Shown: positions 44,975-55,735 of the stretch, piece after piece | Position numbering within the stretch: the stretch's first letter is position 1 | Layout of the letters: the number at the start of each line of letters is the position of its first letter | Assembly (NCBI GenBank): GCA_950295325.1 | Contig: OX485806.1 | Location: 22,818,001-22,882,000, forward strand | Length of the DNA stretch: 64,000 nt | Source: Polytrichum commune | Taxonomy: Eukaryota > Streptophyta > Polytrichopsida > Polytrichales > Polytrichaceae | Direction of reading: 5' to 3' | Position numbers and translations under genes: made by a program | The notes under the pieces: model-generated | What the model saw: only the letters and a program-made list of their open reading frames with translations | Told to the model about the DNA's origin: nothing | The model's database searches: none

Positions 44975-47276
44975 CAATCTCACCCATAGTCTAAAAATAA
45001 TACAAGCATGAATTTGCTCCATAAGTCATGTTGAAACACTACCATAAAAACAAGAATGAGACAAGCAAATGGGAGTGAATGTCTAACTTACTTTAAAGTA
45101 CATTTTGAATCTGCCCAATTTTGGAATATTATTTTTGGGGATGCCTAACTTACTTTTACACTTCAATTAATTATTCGGCAGAATGGTGCCCAAGCTGCTA
45201 GAGAGCTACTGTACAGGCCTCCTTACACACATGACCAAGGAGTGCTCGCATTTGAGTGATGAGGTTGGCAAAAAAATTGGAGATACACCCGCTAGTATCC
45301 TATAACCATGGTACTTTGGCATAAATCATAACAACTATGTTAATAATAGTCTCGGAGGGGTCCGCCTTCTTGTGTTATATAACCACGTGCGTACAAAGGG
45401 TGTTTTTATGGGGGCTATTTACTTCCTCATTTGGATTTTAGGGAATCATTTAAGTTGAGAGAAAAAACTTCTTCACCAAATATTTAGCACCCTATAGGTA
45501 ATTATAAAAGAAAACCTAGACTATTTCAAATGATGCTAAATTACTTATAAAATTATGATTTACTCGTTTTGTACAAAGGCAAACTTAAAACTCCAATATG
45601 ACATGACATATATCCACGTTGCTATATATTGGTGAAAGAAGAGTGTACACATCATAACCCAATCGCTCAAATTTTTTCATCCATTTTGCATATGTGAATA
45701 TACTCATTCTATTTATTTTTTATTTCTTTATTATTTTCGTCATATTAATTTCTTTCTACCTCAAAGCTGATGTGGGGGATTTCCCCTTATATTGAATTAT
45801 ATATGATCACATCTGTCACAATTTAAGTAGGATATGGTTGATCCAACGTCTATATAGTTTTTCTTGCCAATGAATACAAAGCACCCTATAGTTGTTGTCA
45901 CGTGGTTTCTACTTTTTGGCCGGTCACCCCCCCCCCCCCCGAGATAATAATATGAGTGGAAAACTCACACAAAATGCAATCATCCCCATCAATGCGGCCT
46001 TACTTTACTAATAGAATCAACAACCACAAGCTTGGCATGAGAGTTTGGAGATGATTTTTAATTTTTAATTTTTGAAATTGTCATTAGATTCAACATTCAT
46101 TGAAAAAAAAATTCAAGCATATTCCAAGTATTGAGCATGGTCTAGACTATATTTCTAGAAGTCATGTAAATTTGATAAATGAATTGATGGAGGCGTTGCC
46201 AAAAATTTGGAAACTGAAGTTTTTAGACATAAATGGAAGTACAAGAGGAATTCACTCACACATATCAATGTCCACAAAGTAATGAGCACATTCAATGTGG
46301 TCAATGTGAAACTATGCATAAAAACTTTGTAACTACCTACATTGCCTCCTCTTTGTCACAATCATGTTCAGTTCACGCCTTCACCTCGTCATCTACATAT
46401 GGTAGAATGTGATGATCATAAACCAACGACCTGCTATAATGTGATGTTGTTGAGGTTGGATCCACGACCTTTGTAACCACCTTTGCATGTCATGGGATAA
46501 TTATGCAAGTGGGAGGGGAAATCACATTTTTCATTTTTTTTCATTATTGGAGAATAACATGTTTAATGACTCCAAAATCAAATAAACATGGAACGAATGG
46601 CGAACTTATGTACTCTATTGGAATTTCGTGAAAACTTTCCAAATAAGTTCCTCATCATCATTGAGGGAGATCATCTTCGCTAGTGAGCCACCACTATGAG
46701 GCGATAGAGTATTGTATGATGATGCCAAGATGACATCAAATATGGCAGAGCCTCTCTCGAATGCGATGAAGTATTGTTGCTATACCAACAAGCATGAATA
46801 AATGCATCAACAATCCACACTGATATAGAGATTGTTTTGAGTGCTTGAAATCCATGAATAAATTTGTAAAAAATCACATATAGATGCATAAGCAATAGTA
46901 AATGATCATGGTTTAGTCAACACCTTTATTAAGAAGTGCGGTTTCTTTTTTTGTCCACCTCTTCATGACACATTTACTTCCATAATTTGCATTTATGCAA
47001 TCGTGTGAATGAAAAAGGTTGGTAACTCTATTGGAATTCTCTCTACTACTCATGTTAGCTATCCCTTCTAGTCTGCACTGCCCTACTACCTAGACCTTAG
47101 TATTGGCATAATACCAATGACATTATTCTTGAAGGTTGCATCGGTATTGCCGACCTCTTGACATTGGTCGAGACTTATAGATGTACAACTTTATCATTTG
47201 GTAGGCTTACAACCATATCTTTGTACTCATTACTTGACATATCTTTTGACTTACTCTCTCTTATGTCGGCAATGTT

Positions 47277-47608
47277 CACTACAAGGAAAACACGACAAAA
47301 TGACTACGACCATATGACTGGATATGACTTAGGGCAGTCATGTTGAACCAAAGTGATGACTATACATGACTAAATATAATAAAAAATGACGAAGGGTCGA
47401 GGGGCAGCCCAAAACGAGGTCCCAAAACCCCAGGGGGGAATGCGCCATGGGGAACAAAAATTATCCGATATGACCGTAGTCATTTTGTCTGGAGCGACTG
47501 GTCCGACATGACCAGGTCGAGGACTAAAAATAATGCTAGTCACCATTGTACTTTCTTACCTATATTAGTCATAAACCCCAATCATTTTTTCGTGTTTTCC
47601 TTGTAGTG
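47277..47608 (+). mobile_element. 332-bp CACTA-type MITE
   Basis: Ends CACTACAAGGAAAACACGAC and, on the other side, CACTACAAGGAAAACACGAA (18 or more bases matching). They are flanked by GTT on both sides (47274-47276 and 47609-47611), a perfect 3-bp duplication. Inside are ATGACTA words in both orientations. It is not a deletion form of the 19.6 kb element: the ends agree only in the first eight or nine bases. Confidence 0.9.
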
Positions 47609-48119
47609 GTTGTAACCCTCCAACATGTGATCGATCTACTACAATTACTTCTAGCTTCCTATCATAGTCTGTATATGACCTATCATTACTTAGATGGTGT
47701 AGGAGACGTAAATGTTTAGCACACTGTAGTTGTTGCAAATTTTAGTTTTTGACTAACAAGTTTTATTGTTCCAGAATATATGTGTTGGCATCCAACAACC
47801 AAACCTAACATACACAAAGTCCATACACTACAAGTCTACAATCTAGTAGTTAGCGTTCATGTTGAAAAATTAGTTTCCAAAGTATAGAAATGGGAGAGGT
47901 ATTGCTCCATCTAGTTATGAACAAATCAATAAGCTGCTATGATTTTTTGGAGAGATAAGTATGTTCTTTGGACACTACAAACTAAATAACATGAGTGTGT
48001 TAAATGGGATATTTATAGGCATTGATGTTTATTATATATATATATATAAGGGGGACTTATTGTTTATTATAATTTGTTGTTATCTACAAATAAAATGGCT
48101 ATTGAGCATTTTAAAGTAG

Positions 48120-49284
48120 AGGTAGATGTACAAATCACAATCCTAAAGTTTTAAAAATAATAGTATTTGTGCTTTACCTTATGACTTAAACAAGGATTTG
48201 TTAGTAAATCTAGATTCTATCATTTCCCTAGGTCCAACGACACACGTTGCATGGTCAAATTCTCATGAGCTGCATTTTATGGATGAAAAAAATTTCTTTG
48301 AAGCCGTTCTCAAATTTGAAAACAAAAGTGAATTAGATGAGGTTCATACTATGTAAGCAAACCTTGGGATGAGATATTTAATCTAGAAGATGTCGGTTTC
48401 CAACCCCAAAACCATGGCACAATTCAAGTGCACATACTGCAAAGCATAGTAACAAATGAGAGAGTAGAAGACTTACAATGTATGCCACGGTGGGAAAGAA
48501 ATGCCAATGGGTTATACCACAAACACATGTGTATCTTGTATTCATGTATCTATATGCAAGGTTGACTACATAATGGCGAACACCACAATATATGCAAGTG
48601 TAACTTTGAACTATAACAAGGTCATGCACATCATACCCAAATGATATAGAGTTGTAACTATCGTTGAGCATTAAAAATGTTCTAATTGATGAAAATGAGA
48701 TTGCTAAAATGCCCTCTTAATGCAATGCAAAGTCCATTGTGGCTTATGTAGAGGTAGGGGAGTCTAAAATTTTCAAAGGTACACTTGTTGGTCATTTGAA
48801 TGACGATCCAATTTTATATAAAGATCAATTGACTTGGATTAAGGTTGGCATATTATATATGCAACCTAAACTCCTTGCTATCATAAATTGTGATATTGGA
48901 ATGTTTTTTGAACACACTTGAAGTTAGAATTGTCAAAAAAAAATGTTGTAGACCAAAAATATTAGCTCCAATTAAGGTTTGGTTTGTTGGAAGGGTTTAC
49001 AGGATGCATAAAAATTTTGGTGATTGTTGGGTGGAGTATAGGGTCCAATTGACTTGATATACCATCCATCAAACATTGAGATTGGTTTAGGTTGGTATCA
49101 AAAAGGAACCAACAATAAGTGGACTTTTGATCTTACAAATGATTTGATGGTAGATTTGGGAAAAATAATTGCAATAAGTTCTATGCCATATATTGTAGAC
49201 ATAGATGCTTATGAATTATACCCGGGGGATGAAAAAATCTTCAACACTTTATTAATGAAAGCTAGGGTTTTACATTATACATAA
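48120..49284 (+). pseudogene. Fragment of an unrecognised gene family, copy 1
   Basis: Pieces of frame read YDLNKDLLVNLDSIISLGPT, MDEKNFFEAVLKFENKSELD, KIFKGTLVGHLNDDPILYKD, KVWFVGRVYRMHKNFGDCWV and NIEIGLGWYQK, then DLMVDLGKIIAISSMPYIVD. They are separated by stops and frame changes, including TGA near 49054 and TAA near 48151. I do not recognise the family. The Cys and basic clusters (INCDIG, KKKCC) and the FVGRVYRM block recur in the second copy at 55385-55735, so this is genuine coding ancestry. It lies inside the second MULE-like unit and could be transposon-encoded or captured. Confidence 0.45.
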
Positions 49285-49509
49285 GACAAGGGTTCATTAT
49301 TATTCAAAAGAATATTTTTATACTTATGTTAATGACTATATATGAATGTAATTTTTTTCAAATATAGATATTGTCACTTGTATTTTTATCATTGAAATTG
49401 TACATGTATTTCTTTATTTTACAAAAAGAAAACTTGTATATAGGGGGTTTGTAGAGTATATTCTTAATGTACGTGCACGTCAACACGTTAGTCTCCAATA
49501 ATGAATGAT

Positions 49510-50966
49510 GGCCGGGGATTCGTGGCACTCAAGTAAAGTCATCCGGTAACAAAAATCGGATGAGTCCATCAAAAAGCTTGGATGGAGCTTACTTTAGTGA
49601 AACACCTCCGAGTTGGCATGTAAGACCTATTTTCTCCCTCATAGCTATTGTGAACTACTAGCTATTTTGTAAAGATGAATTAGTTGGCAAGAGGCAGGCA
49701 AACGATGTGGCATTGGATGCTCTAAGCCTATTTTCTAACCTCCCATGAGATTTTTCCAAGGCCATGATGTGGCTTTGAATTCCACATGGTTATTTTGATA
49801 AATATCGCAAGATATCAACGTGTGCAACATATAATTATGATGTGTTGTCATAGACTTTTTTTGTTCATAATTCATTTACTTTGCACGGGTGTGATTGCTC
49901 AAACATTTGTAATATATCAAAATAATATATATCAACTTATGGTAAATTGGTGAACTCAAAAAAAAAATTAAAAATATATATAATACTATTTATTTGAAAA
50001 TAATGAATATATACCATGTGATTTTAAAGATATTGCAATATGTGATGAGGATAAAATATTACAATATTTTAGATAGGCTATAGTCAGAAACTTATGATTT
50101 TCTGAGTATACCTCGTCCATAACGTTGTCCCACAAGTCTAATTCCAAATAACATACCGTTTTTTTATACCTCGTATTATATTACCTAAAAAATAAATTTT
50201 ATTTTTATATAAATTTTTTGTTGTATGTTTTATATTCTATGTTCATTGTTCATTGTTTCATTTTGGTCATCTTATGAACACTTGCACTAATCTATCATTA
50301 GGATGACAAAGATAATTTGAAATGGTAAGTCACAAAATTATAACCTCAATGTTAATGAGGATTTTGCAATGTTTTTGACCTCCAAGTTAATTACGTGCTT
50401 CATTGATGGTTTCACTTCCGAAATGAAACCCCAATCAATTGCTTATTTACTAATTGGAAGTGCACATATATATTGGATTTTAGACCTTGAAGGTGAAGTG
50501 CACACAATATGGGATTTGTAGTCAAGCGGCCTTCAAGAATGCAAGGGCAATGGTTTTTTTCGAAGTTGGGCGGGATGGGCAACAATTTTCGATTGGGTTC
50601 AAAAATATCTTTAGAGGGTTGCCCTAGCCTAGATTTGACACCCCCGAAAGTTTGTGAGGGGGTATTTAATGTCCGCCCATATTAATTTCTTTAAAATAAC
50701 CGGACTAGTAATGATAGGTTGGCAACGCATGATGCACCCACTTGTTTCTATATGAGGCATTTTAATTTTATCTAACCCCCTTTGTATTATTGCCTTAAGT
50801 ATTAGATTAGACTAAGATTATTTAAAACTACTAAAACTTGATATTTTTGAAACCCTTGAGACAAGGAGCCGACAACGTGAGGTAGTGTCTAAAGTGGTTC
50901 ATCTCATCCGCAAAGATGAATGAACTCTCACTAATGAAAATACATGAGTGCCACGAATCCCCGGCC
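49510..50966. mobile_element. 1457-bp non-autonomous MULE
   Basis: Both ends start GGCCGGGGATTCGTGGCACT (the right end read in reverse complement). The perfect 9-bp duplication ATGAATGAT stands at 49501-49509 and 50967-50975. Same terminal family as 58543-58789. No reading frame of note inside, so it must be mobilised in trans. Confidence 0.92.
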
Positions 50967-51293
50967 ATGAATGATGACCATTTGAGGATCTTTTTTTAAT
51001 ACAAAAAATTGAAAAATGTGATGTCCCCTCCCACTTGCATAAAATCCCATTACATTCAAAGGTGGTCATAAAGGTTGTTGATTTTCAGAGTGAAATAAGG
51101 CATTCATTTTGTTCATTGCATTTTGTGTGAACTTCCCCTCATACTGTTATAAACAAAGATGTTATAATTTTTGCTAAAATACCAAGGTTATTGGATACTA
51201 GTGGGTGCATCTCCACATATTTTGCCAACCTCACCGTGCACAAGTTACCACTCATTGCTCATTGCTCACCACTCACTTGTTAGCACTCCCCTG

Positions 51294-52666
51294 CCTACTA
51301 CAATGCATTGAATTGCGGTAGCATCGAAGTAGGTAAAAGGTTACGTCTACCACAACCAATTGCACTTGTGTACACTCGTGTCCATTTATGATGAAGAACA
51401 AAATCTGGAGGTGGCAATTCATGTATAATAAGCAAGCATCCCACAAGGATCAACCACATTAAGATCGAATAAGTCTCAAAATGTTAGAACTTCTAATGGG
51501 AAGAATATACTCTTGTTATAAGGAACTTTTTTTGGATCATAAGGCATGATAGAAAATCTCCTCATAATGAGTTTTTAGAAATTTTCTAGAGAGTGAATTC
51601 CCATGGTGACCATTGTTTAAGAAATTTTGTGTATTACGAATTCTCACAAAAGAAAACTCATGTACAGCAAGTTTAACAGTTCTTAGTATAAGGAAAAAAT
51701 AGATGGATGTTTATCCTGAGGATCCTGGTATTTTTTTTAGTTAAGAAAACCATATATTTTTTATTTTAAAAGAAATTGGACCCATCAAAAATTGATCAAT
51801 TATCTTATAGGGCCAGATGTTCTTAGACTCCTCTATGCAAGGACCATAAGATTTTCACAAACCAAAATATTTAATATAACACTATATGAAATATTGTGGC
51901 ACCAGATATGATTAAAACTTGTATCATATTGTATGGGAGTTTCCACCCAAGGACAAATCATAAACACTTGGGAGCATTAAGGGGAATAATAAGGCATTGT
52001 TGTAGACAGAGTTGGGTTGCCACCCTAGGGGGATTGGGGCGTCACCAAGCCTAGGCCTGGGTAGGCCGGGCCTACCCAGGGTCCGAAGGGCCCACTTGAA
52101 AGCCTATGCCATTTTCCTGGAAAATGGAAAATGGAAAATGACCATTTTCCTGGAAAAATATGCTTTTGATAAAATTCAATCTCCTGAGTGGGTCTACCTT
52201 GAAAATCAAGGTTGGCGACGCCCCTATGGGGGGACAAAAACAACGATCAATTCATTGGCGATTTGCTTTAGTTTAGGGTTATTATTATTTTTTTGAGATG
52301 ACTGAAACATCTTCTCTCAATGCCAAGTAGCCATACAAAGCCAATCGGGGACCCGTAACAAAGAGTGTGGTGGGCTTTCGTGGGTGCAGCCTATTGGAAT
52401 CAATAGGAGATAAGATTGCACAAGCAAAGACACCTATACAAAGACATATGAACAATGCTTGGAGTGAGATGGTCCCATTCTCTCCTTGCTTTGCCTTTTA
52501 TTGCTTTTCTTCTTTTCATTGGTCACTAATATTTGAGATATATTTGGCTCTCTACAAATTGACCGCCACCACTTTATGCCAAATTGACCAAATGAATGCT
52601 ATTTCTTTCTTGCTACGTGTTCAAACCCATACATTTCCCCATTTCAATTTGAGACTAGGACCTCAA
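51294..52666. other. Intergenic with a hairpin-rich patch
   Basis: Nothing coding is supported. Around 52030-52240 several perfect or near-perfect inverted repeats occur close together: GGGTAGGCCGGGCCTACCC at about 52061-52079, CCATTTTCCTGG/AAAATGG near 52110 and 52142, and GGGGCGTCACC at 52037 opposite GGCGACGCCCC near 52214. The outer pair could be the ends of a roughly 190-bp foldback or MITE. No target duplication was seen. Confidence 0.4.
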
Positions 52667-53089
52667 GGCATGGGAAGGTCACTCCATTGTAAAGTTGAAC
52701 AACCATGTGCGAACACTTTACATGTAAAAAATCCTACTTTTTACATAAAGCATCACCAAAATGGATCAAACTTTTATCAAAAAAATTTCATGAATAGAAA
52801 TACATATTACCTATTACATGGTAAAACACATAACTAAATTTGATCATTTGTTTTTATTATAAAACGTACCGTTTCTAACTAGAATGACATAGAATTGAAA
52901 TAAAACATTACTACAAAAAATAAAGATGACTAATTTTTTTAAAACAATATACAAAAGATACTATCAATGATTATGTATATGTAGAAAAAATATCATAAAT
53001 TTCAAAATTATCTATGGCATGTAATATAGGGTAGCAAACTTTGTTCACATGTGGTGTTCAACTTGACAATGGAGTGACCTCTCCGTGCC
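52667..53089. mobile_element. 423-bp element with about 45-bp imperfect TIRs
   Basis: The left end GGCATGGGAAGGTCACTCCA, continuing TTGTAAAGTTGAACA, is inverted in the right end. That end, reverse-complemented, reads GGCACGGAGAGGTCACTCCA and then TTGTCAAGTTGAACA. The interior is AT-rich and non-coding. No clear target duplication, so the superfamily is open. Confidence 0.6.
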
Positions 53090-53117
53090 ATGGGGGGTGC
53101 ACTCATCGTTAAAAGTA

Positions 53118-53846
53118 TAGGTGTGAGCTAGGAGTTATGGCAATTTGAGTGGGGCGATGTCCCGGGACAGCGCCCTGGTACAACAGTGGCCTGGGAGTGG
53201 CTCCCATGATGCCAAGGTTTGAGCAGGCATAACTTCCTCAAGAATTGCTTGAATTGGGTAAGTGAGGGTTCCATCGGCATCTACATGAAGCGTAGATGAA
53301 GATGGAGTGGTCACTTGTTAGCATTAGACATCATACAAGGAAGTTATGATGGTCTGAAGTTGCTGGGGGTTTCTAGGCCCAGCGGCTAAGGGAAAATGTC
53401 TTATTGGCCCAACTCTTGGTAGAGAGACAAAAGGTTTCTTGACGGTGGGGTAGGGGCCCCGCCTAGAGTCCTAGAGGCTTATATGGGTAAGGTGGTGTGG
53501 CCTCACCCACCCGAGGCCGAACGGCACGGCCTCCATGGGCTTTGGCTCAATGTGAGGGCATAGTTGCCTAGTATGGTTTGGGTTGTTGTAGTGTTGCTCC
53601 GGTAATGCGATGATCAACATAAGATTGGACTTCCATGGATGGAGTCCACATCTAAGAATTGGTTACCGATTAAGGGGTGAGTCCCGAAAGCAAAGTAAGA
53701 GGGTTGGTTCCCCTCTTATGAACTATAAGGTCCGGGGTAGGAGGAGCTAATCATCAGCATGGCGGAATGCGAAGGGTTAGCACTCGTGACCCTTGCTAGA
53801 AATGAAAATGAGCAAGATTATTAAGGGGCTAGCAAGGGTTGCGACA
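53118..53846 (-). mobile_element. LTR, copy C, truncated
   Basis: The minus-strand LTR start TGTCGCAACC lies at its right edge. The match to copy A runs from AGGTGTGAGC (position about 486 in copy A) to the end, so the distal quarter of the LTR is missing. It stands head to head with copy D, only 153 bases away. Confidence 0.8.
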
Positions 53847-53999
53847 ATATGTCTTCTCAGGGTCACTAGCTCCTGCAATCTCCAATCTTATTATTCAAAT
53901 ATGATTCAAATGTGACTCACGTTGTCCAAGGATGGCTCACTAAGAATAAATTTAATATGTTGTATGTCAAACCTAAAGCTTGACTATCTTGAGTCAGGG
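53847..53999. other. Spacer between two head-to-head LTRs
   Basis: 153 bases without recognised content. If the two LTRs had arisen by one inverted duplication, this would be the loop. Confidence 0.4.
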
Positions 54000-55373
54000 T
54001 GTCGCAACCCTTGCTAGTCCCCTTAAAAATCTTGCCAATTTTCATTTCTAGCAAAGGTTACGAGTGCTAATTAACCCTTCGCATACCGCCATGCTAATGG
54101 TTAGCTCTCCTACCCCGGACCTTATAGTTCATAGGAGGGAAACCAACCCTCCTACATTGCTTTCGGGACTCACCCCCTTAATCGGTAACCGATCTTTAGA
54201 TGTGGACTTCCATCCATGGAAGTCCAATCTTACGTTGATCATCGCATTGCCGGAGCAACACTACAACAACCCGAACCATACTAGGCAACTATGGCCTCAC
54301 ATTGGGCCAATGACCATGGAGGCCGTGCCGTTCGGCCTCGGGTGGGTGAGGCCACACCACCTCACCCATATAAGCCTCTAGGACTCTACGCGGGGCCCCT
54401 ACCCCACCGTCAAGAGACCTTTTGTCTCTCTACCAAGAGTTGGGGCCAAGTAGACATTTTCCCTTAGTTGTTGGGCCTAGTAGCCCCAACAGCTTCAGAC
54501 CATCATAACTTCCTTGTATGATGTCTGATGCTAACAAGCAACCACTCCATCTTCATGTACGCTTCACGTAGATGCCGATGGACTCCTCACTTGCACCATT
54601 CGGGCAAGTATTAAGGAAGTTAGGCATGTACAAACCTTGGCAGTCCCGGGAGCCACTCCCAGGCCACTGATGTACCAGGGCGCTGTCCCGAGACAACGCC
54701 CCACTCAAATTTCCATAACTCTTAGAGCATCAGCAATGCAACTAGGTAAAGCTCACTGCAAACCAAGACCTATCTTGCTTAAAATTGCTCAAAATTTAGA
54801 GGGAGTGCACCAAATCTTGCTTAAAAATGGACAGATCCTCCCACACTCCCTCTAAATGTCAAAAATTTGGAGGGAGTGTGGGAGGATCTTTCCATTTTAA
54901 AGCAAGATTTGGTGCACTCCCTCTAAATTTTGAAAATGTGGTGTTTTCAATGAGGGATTTCACCTACGTCAAATTTTCACAATTCTTTTTTCTTGAGAAA
55001 TATCTCACGTTTATTTAGGTGTGCTTCTAATGATGGTAATTTCAGTTTCTAATTTTAGGTCAATCAAAAGATAGGTTTTGGTTTGCAGTGAGCTTTACCT
55101 AGATCCACTACAGATGCCCTTAGCTCACACCTCCGATCGAGGTGTTCTTGAGCTTTATGGAATCACCACACCATAAGCTACGCACAGCTCATGGCCCTAC
55201 CCTCGTGCCTTCTAGTCTCCGTGGGTGGGAGGCGTTCCCAAAGCCCGGGCCCTCACTTACACTAGGATCACTTGGGCCCTCTCACCAACGGCGCCACAAG
55301 TCCTGGGTGTCACTCCGGGGTCCCCCTTGTGCCCATGGTGTTTCGGGCACTCCTCATGGAGAGGTGCGCGACA
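54000..55373 (+). mobile_element. LTR, copy D, split by a MITE
   Basis: Begins TGTCGCAACC and ends GCGCGACA. Without the 395-bp MITE and its 3-bp duplication it is 976 bp, matching copies A and B. Flanks CAGGG (53995-53999) and CACGG (55374-55378) differ at one base, compatible with an old 5-bp duplication and a solo LTR. Confidence 0.82.
54725..55119 (-). mobile_element. 395-bp Tourist-like MITE (copy in LTR D)
   Basis: Same length as the copy at 16555-16949 and its reverse complement throughout. The TIRs are GAGCATC and GATGCCC (one mismatch to GATGCTC). The TTA duplication (54722-54724 and 55120-55122) agrees with the TAA of the other copy once orientation is considered. It interrupts the LTR text CATAACTC...TTAGCTCACACC. 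Confidence 0.92.
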
Positions 55374-55384
55374 CACGGATAATG

Positions 55385-55735
55385 ATTATTTGTTGAAATC
55401 GGGATGTGATTGTGCGGTAATGTATATTTCTCAAAGTCTAGTTGGAGTCAAGAAAATAGGGGGAAAAAGAACAAGTTGCCCCAAAATAAAAAATATAATA
55501 ATAATAATTAAAAAAAATGGAGAGGATCTATAGGAAGCGTTTCAAAATTGGCAATAGGTTGGTTGAGTATCGACAACCAATTGACCTCTTGGACCAGCCT
55601 TCCAATATGGAAATAGGGTTATGTTGGTATCAAAATAAGAATGGATCAATGTGGACCAATGATTTGATGGATCATTTAATGGTAGAGTTAGAAACCATCA
55701 TTGCATTATCTGCATTGATAATATTATAGAAAATA
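55385..55735 (+). pseudogene. Fragment of the unrecognised gene family, copy 2
   Basis: Frame pieces include LLKSGCDCAVMYISQSLVGV, KKIGGKRTSCPKI and, after an ATAATAATAATAA insert, VEYRQPIDLLDQPSNMEIGL and CWYQNKNGS, then DLMDHLMVELETIIALS. The order matches copy 1 (CD...KK...C.PKI, then VEYR, then PSN(I/M)EIGL.WYQ, then DLM.(D/H)L(M/G)). It starts 12 bases after LTR copy D, so the LTR may have inserted into this gene. Function unknown. Confidence 0.45.

Larger units (their letters stand above)
45239..51293. mobile_element. Second MULE-like unit with related ends
   Basis: The left end GGAGTGCTCGCATTTGAGTG, continuing with GATGAGGTTGGC and ACTAGTATCC-like sequence, is an inverted match of the right end. 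That end, reverse-complemented, reads GGGGAGTGCTAACAAGTGAG and contains GAGGTTGGCAAAA. The ends resemble the right end of the 37066-44974 element. No flanking duplication was found, and the left end lacks some subterminal sequence, so the limits are approximate. It contains a gene fragment of unknown family, a CACTA MITE and a non-autonomous MULE. Confidence 0.5.
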
